A stretch of 64,000 nt of DNA from Nonomuraea muscovyensis. Lineage in GTDB: Bacteria; Actinomycetota; Actinomycetes; Streptosporangiales; Streptosporangiaceae. Shown piece after piece: positions 60,296 through 64,000 of the stretch. Below the pieces are notes generated by a model. It did not search any database. It worked only from the letters and a program-made list of their open reading frames with translations, and was not told the DNA's origin. A program made the position numbers and the translations under genes. Location of the stretch: the NCBI RefSeq assembly GCF_014207745.1, contig NZ_JACHJB010000005.1, forward strand, positions 186,001 through 250,000, written 5' to 3'. Positions within the stretch are counted from its first letter, which is position 1, and every line of letters starts with the position of its first letter.

Positions 60296-62134
60296 ATGAA
60301 CGCCACCGACCTCGCCGAGGCGAGGGAGAAGTCCGCACCACCGCCGGAGGCCGATCCCGCGGCGGGACGGAGCCTGGCAGGGCTGCTGCGCCCCTATCTC
60401 CGGGGTTTCGCCGCCGTGGTGATCCTGCAGGTCATCGGCGCTGTCGCAGGTCTGGCGCCGCTGCTGGCGGTCGTCGAACTGGGTCGTGTTCTGTTGTCGC
60501 CCGGCCCGATCGATCACGGTCATGTCTGGACCGTCGTGATCGCCGGTGCGGCCGGCCTGTTCGTCCGGCTGCTGTTCACGGCCGCGTCGTCCGGAATCGG
60601 GCATCTTCTCGACGGCCAGGTGCAACTGTCGTTCCGCCGGCGACTGGCCGCGCGGCTGGGGCGCGTACCGATCGGCTGGTTCTCCCGGCGCCGGACCGGC
60701 GAGCTGGCCAAGGTGGTGGGGGAGGACGTGAGTGCCGTGCACCCGTTCATCGCCCACACACCCGGCGAGCTCGTCGCGGCGTTCGTGGTGCCGCTGGTGT
60801 CGCTGATCTACCTGTTCACCATCGACTGGCGGCTCACGCTGATCACGCTGATACCGGTGGTGCTGGCCGTGGCGCTGGTCCCCTTGATGATGACCCCGAC
60901 CCGGCTGCGTGAGCAGAAGGAGTTCGACGCGGCCATGGGACGGATCGCGAGTTCCGTCGTCGAGTTCGTCCAGGGGATCTCGGTGGTCAAGGCGTTCGGT
61001 GGATCCGGTCGCGCCCACCGTAGATTCCTCACGGCCGTGGAGGAGTTCGTCGGCATCTTCTCCCGGTTGGTGCAGGGCATCTCCGGGATCGGTGCGGGGA
61101 TGCAGGTGGCGTTGTCGCCGCCGTTCGTGCTGCTGGTGGTGCTGATCGGCGGTGCGGCTCTGATCACGTCCGGTGGCCTGGCCGCGGCCGACCTGCTGCC
61201 CTTCCTGCTGCTGGGACTGGGCCTGACCGCTCCGGTGGCGGCTCTCGGCCACGGTTTCGACGAGATGCGGGCCGCCGGGCGCGCGGTCGGCCGGATCAAG
61301 GACGTGCTCGAGGTGCGGTCGCTGGCGGAGCCTGCGCGCCCGGTCGCACCACAGGGGCACCGGGTCGAACTGCGGGAGGTTCGATTCGGCTACGACACCG
61401 ATCACGAGGTGCTGCGCGGGATCGACCTGGTGCTCGAACCGGGGACGGTCACCGCGATCGTCGGACCGTCGGGAAGCGGAAAGTCCACGCTGGTCCAGCT
61501 GTTACCACGGTTCTTCGATCCGACCCACGGTTCGGTCGTCCTGGGCGGTGTCGATCTGCGCGAGCTCGGCGGCCGGGAGCTCTCCCGGATGGTCTCCTTC
61601 GTCTTCCAGGACGTTCGCCTGCTGCGCGCCTCGGTCGCGGACAACATCGCGCTGGCGGTACCGCATGCCGACCTCGACGACGTGGTGCGTGCCGCCCGGC
61701 TGGCGAACATTCATGATCGAATTCTCGAGCTGCCGCGCGGATACGAGTCGGTGATCGGCGAGGACGCCGGACTGTCGGGTGGCGAGGCACAGCGGATCTC
61801 GCTCGCCCGCGCGCTGCTCGCCGCCGCGCCCGTCCTGGTGCTCGACGAGGCGACCTCCTTCGCCGACCCGCAGACCGAACAGGCGGTGCGCCGGGCCCTG
61901 GCGACGCTGGGTGGCGATCGGACGATTCTGGTCATCGCCCATCGCCTGGAGACGGTCGCCGACGCCGACACCGTCGTGGTGCTGGAGGACGGGGTGATCG
62001 TCGAGCGCGGCAGGCCCGCCGAGCTGCTGGCACGAGGCGGAAAGTTCGCCGCGTTCTGGCGATCCCACCGATCGGCGATCGCCGACGAGATCGAAACCCA
62101 TGGTGGCGTCCTGCGAGGAGAAGAGCCCCGATGA
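60296..62134 (+). CDS. ABC half-transporter (TMD-NBD), IrtA/IrtB-like
   Basis: A 612-residue type IV ABC half-transporter: six membrane helices (about residues 35-340), then the ATPase domain with Walker A GPSGSGKST, signature LSGGEAQRISLARAL, Walker B VLVLDEATSF and switch VIAHRLETV. TMD features such as RRLAARLGRVPIGWFSRRRTGELAKVVGEDV resemble mycobacterial IrtA/IrtB, which import iron-siderophores. The IrtA siderophore-interacting domain is absent. ATG at 60296 follows GGGAGAG. The next gene starts inside its stop (ATGA), so the two make a heterodimer. Siderophore transport is likely but unproven; lipid or drug export is possible. Confidence 0.88.
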   Translation: MNATDLAEAREKSAPPPEADPAAGRSLAGLLRPYLRGFAAVVILQVIGAVAGLAPLLAVVELGRVLLSPGPIDHGHVWTVVIAGAAGLFVRLLFTAASSGIGHLLDGQVQLSFRRRLAARLGRVPIGWFSRRRTGELAKVVGEDVSAVHPFIAHTPGELVAAFVVPLVSLIYLFTIDWRLTLITLIPVVLAVALVPLMMTPTRLREQKEFDAAMGRIASSVVEFVQGISVVKAFGGSGRAHRRFLTAVEEFVGIFSRLVQGISGIGAGMQVALSPPFVLLVVLIGGAALITSGGLAAADLLPFLLLGLGLTAPVAALGHGFDEMRAAGRAVGRIKDVLEVRSLAEPARPVAPQGHRVELREVRFGYDTDHEVLRGIDLVLEPGTVTAIVGPSGSGKSTLVQLLPRFFDPTHGSVVLGGVDLRELGGRELSRMVSFVFQDVRLLRASVADNIALAVPHADLDDVVRAARLANIHDRILELPRGYESVIGEDAGLSGGEAQRISLARALLAAAPVLVLDEATSFADPQTEQAVRRALATLGGDRTILVIAHRLETVADADTVVVLEDGVIVERGRPAELLARGGKFAAFWRSHRSAIADEIETHGGVLRGEEPR

Positions 62135-63846
62135 TTCGAATGTTGCTGCGCGTGCTCGGACACGAGTACGCCCGGCCGGTGCGTCGCACCGTGGCCCTGA
62201 TGACGGCGACCGCGGTAGTCGAGGGTCTGTCCTACGCATTACTGGTCCCCGTGCTGAGGGCACTGTTCGGGAGCAGGCCCGAAGATGCGCGGCCCTGGCT
62301 GATCGCGTTCGGGGCCGCGGTCGCGGTCTACGCGGCGCTGCGCTATGTCAGCGATCTGTCCGGTTTCCGCGTCGGGACCACGTTGTTGCGCGGCATGTAT
62401 CGCCGGCTTGGCGATCATCTGGCGCGCCTGCCCATCGGCTGGTACAGCGCCCGTCGCGTCGGGGAGGTGTCGGTCCTGGCCAGCGAGGGCGTCCTGCAGG
62501 CGATGAGCGTGATCGCGCATCTGCTGGCACCGTTCGTCTCCGCCTGTGTGACTCCCCTGACGATCGTGGTCGTGATGCTCGCCTTCAACTGGCAGATGGG
62601 GCTGGCCGCGTTGGTCGCCGCGCCGGTCGTGGCGGTGATCCAGATCTGGACGGGACGCTCGATGGCCGCCGGCGACGCGGAGCGCGCCGAACTCGGCCAT
62701 GAGGCCACCGGGCGGGTCATCGAGTATCTCCAGGCCCAGCCGGTGCTGCGAGCCGGCGGCCGGAGCGCCGAACGCTTCCGGTTGCTCGACGACTCGCTGC
62801 GCGAAGTCCAGCGCGCCAACCGCCGTACGGTGCTGTCGGCGCTGTCCGGTGCGGTGGGCTTGACACTCGTGGTGCAGACGATGTTCACCGTGTTGCTGGT
62901 CCTGGGCGCCTACCTCGCGCTCGGCGGGAACATCGGTGCGGCCGAGGTCCTGGCGATCCTCGTGCTCGCCGCCCGCTGCGCCGACCCGCTGCTGTCGCTG
63001 TCGGACATCGGTGGCAAGGTGCGCGGCGCGCGTTCGGAGCTGGCGAGACTCGACACGGTGTTGCGTACGGCGCCGCTGCCGGAGGCTCGCGAGCCGATCC
63101 AGCCGGTAGGCCATGACCTGGAGTTCGAGTCCGTCGCCTTCCGGCATGGGGATCGCATGGTGATCGACGACGTGTCGTTGTCCGTGCCGCAGGGACAACG
63201 GCTTGCCGTCGTCGGACCGTCGGGTGCGGGCAAGAGCACCCTGCTTCAGCTGCTCGCGCGGTTCTACGACGTGGACGCGGGCGCGGTGCGCCTGGGAGGC
63301 GTGGACGTGCGCGCCATCAGCACCGAGGTGTTGATGGAGCAGATCGCCATCGTCTTCCAGGAGGTCTACCTCTTCGACGGCACGATCGAGGAGAACGTGC
63401 GACTCGGCCATCCCGACGCAGGCGTCGCCGAGGTGCGGGCGGCGGCGACCGCGGCCCGGTTGGACGAGGTGATCGAGCGACTGCCCGGCGGATGGGCGAC
63501 GAATGTCGGCGAGGGTGGCGCGCTGCTGTCGGGTGGCGAGCGCCAGCGGGTCTCGATCGCGCGGGCGCTGTTGAAGAACGCGCCCGTCGTGCTGCTGGAC
63601 GAGGTGACCTCAGCACTGGACCCGGTCAACGAGGCGGCCGTTCACGAGGGTGTCGAGCGCCTGATGGCGGGCCGGACGGTGGTGATGGTGGCGCATCGGA
63701 TGCGGACCGTCCGACGTGCCGATCGCGTCGTCTTCCTGGACGGCGGCCGGATCGTGGAGGAAGGCGGCCACGACGAGCTGCTGCGCCGCGGCGGCCGCTA
63801 CGCCGACTTCTGGGAGATCTCCATGACACCGGCAGCCGGTGACTGA
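62131..63846 (+). CDS. ABC half-transporter (TMD-NBD), partner subunit, IrtB-like
   Basis: A 571-residue partner. Six helices (about residues 20-300) and ATPase motifs GPSGAGKST, LSGGERQRVSIARALL, VVLLDEVTSALD and VAHRMRTV. Both subunits keep a catalytic acidic residue after Walker B (DEA and DEV), so both sites may hydrolyse ATP. TTG, GGT and CGT codons are more common here than elsewhere in the window, as in the preceding gene. ATG at 62131 overlaps that gene's stop and follows GAGGAGAAG. Confidence 0.88.
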   Translation: MIRMLLRVLGHEYARPVRRTVALMTATAVVEGLSYALLVPVLRALFGSRPEDARPWLIAFGAAVAVYAALRYVSDLSGFRVGTTLLRGMYRRLGDHLARLPIGWYSARRVGEVSVLASEGVLQAMSVIAHLLAPFVSACVTPLTIVVVMLAFNWQMGLAALVAAPVVAVIQIWTGRSMAAGDAERAELGHEATGRVIEYLQAQPVLRAGGRSAERFRLLDDSLREVQRANRRTVLSALSGAVGLTLVVQTMFTVLLVLGAYLALGGNIGAAEVLAILVLAARCADPLLSLSDIGGKVRGARSELARLDTVLRTAPLPEAREPIQPVGHDLEFESVAFRHGDRMVIDDVSLSVPQGQRLAVVGPSGAGKSTLLQLLARFYDVDAGAVRLGGVDVRAISTEVLMEQIAIVFQEVYLFDGTIEENVRLGHPDAGVAEVRAAATAARLDEVIERLPGGWATNVGEGGALLSGGERQRVSIARALLKNAPVVLLDEVTSALDPVNEAAVHEGVERLMAGRTVVMVAHRMRTVRRADRVVFLDGGRIVEEGGHDELLRRGGRYADFWEISMTPAAGD

Positions 63847-64000
63847 GCCGGCATGTCGCTCGATCCTCTGTCGCGCGGGACTGCCCGCCTCATCGGCCGA
63901 TGCCAACGCGGGCTGCAGTAGCGCCTTCGCCCGGCCTGGAGCACGTGCCCGGCGGCCGTCGATCACCACCGCCGAGCGTCGGCCACAGGCTCGCTCCCGC
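63847..64000. other. Window end, no gene seen
   Basis: 154 bases after the second ABC gene. No reading frame with a supported start or recognisable product is visible before the window ends. Confidence 0.4.

Overview
The window is GC-rich actinomycete chromosome. Many genes start with GTG, many are joined by 4-bp GTGA or ATGA overlaps, and third codon positions are almost always G or C. The gene set (FadR-type GntR regulator, OhrR/Ohr, KhtTU-like antiporter, ECF sigma factor with a TPR tail, second EF-Tu) fits a filamentous actinomycete. My best guess is Streptosporangiales, such as Nonomuraea, but no marker in the window proves the genus. I see no rRNA, tRNA, CRISPR array, insertion sequence or phage genes.

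Layout. 1-9.8 kb: a FadR-type regulator is divergent from an eight-gene operon with a complete oligopeptide-type ABC importer (binding lipoprotein, two permeases, two ATPases), an M20 amidohydrolase, a P1-family (DmpA-like) aminopeptidase and an aldehyde dehydrogenase. A 15-bp palindrome in front of this operon recurs exactly in front of the SDR gene at 13.3-14.0 kb, so that SDR is probably in the same regulon. 9.8-16 kb: a DUF6461-like protein, a divergent TetR/SDR pair with a doubled operator, an aldo/keto reductase, an ECF sigma factor of the COG4941 type and a GNAT acetyltransferase. 16.3-20.6 kb: one 1425-residue secreted protein of repeated beta-type modules, with no family I recognise. 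20.6-24.3 kb: a class II amidotransferase, the ohrR/ohr peroxide pair, a CE7 acetyl esterase and a cysteine-free HesB-like protein.

24.4-34.3 kb: ion and membrane homeostasis genes, namely an orphan TrkA-type RCK protein, a CBS protein, a fatty acid desaturase, DedA, a flavin disulfide oxidoreductase, a pentapeptide-repeat protein, a KhtTU-like K+/H+ antiporter pair, acetate kinase and two tandem HATPase anti-sigma-like kinases. 34.3-39.9 kb: an IlvD/Edd dehydratase, pgi, a cupin/LysE pair and a VIT1/CCC1 metal transporter. 40-44.4 kb: a conserved hypothetical protein, a 704-residue phosphatase-like membrane protein, a DksA/TraR zinc-finger protein and a small secreted protein. 44.5-51.6 kb: secreted or carbohydrate-active proteins, namely a phosphodiester glycosidase/metallophosphatase fusion, a fasciclin protein and a GH2 beta-galactosidase.

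51.7-55 kb: a divergent EF-Tu gene broken by a one-base frameshift, an OSBS/NSAR-type enolase and an unrecognised protein. 55-59.7 kb: a TM-helix channel-like protein, a small cytoplasmic protein, a coupled pair of membrane proteins (DUF4239-like plus a Pro/Thr-rich protein with twin Cys-bounded motifs) and a flavin monooxygenase. 60.3-63.8 kb: two coupled ABC half-transporters resembling the IrtAB siderophore type, with visibly less extreme GC at wobble positions than the rest.

A theme in the DNA itself is short tandem duplication. Three minus-strand genes (the GntR regulator, tuf and the enolase) have tandem repeats that include or abut their own stop codon, and two coding regions carry in-frame short repeats. 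Several genes end in long perfect hairpins.
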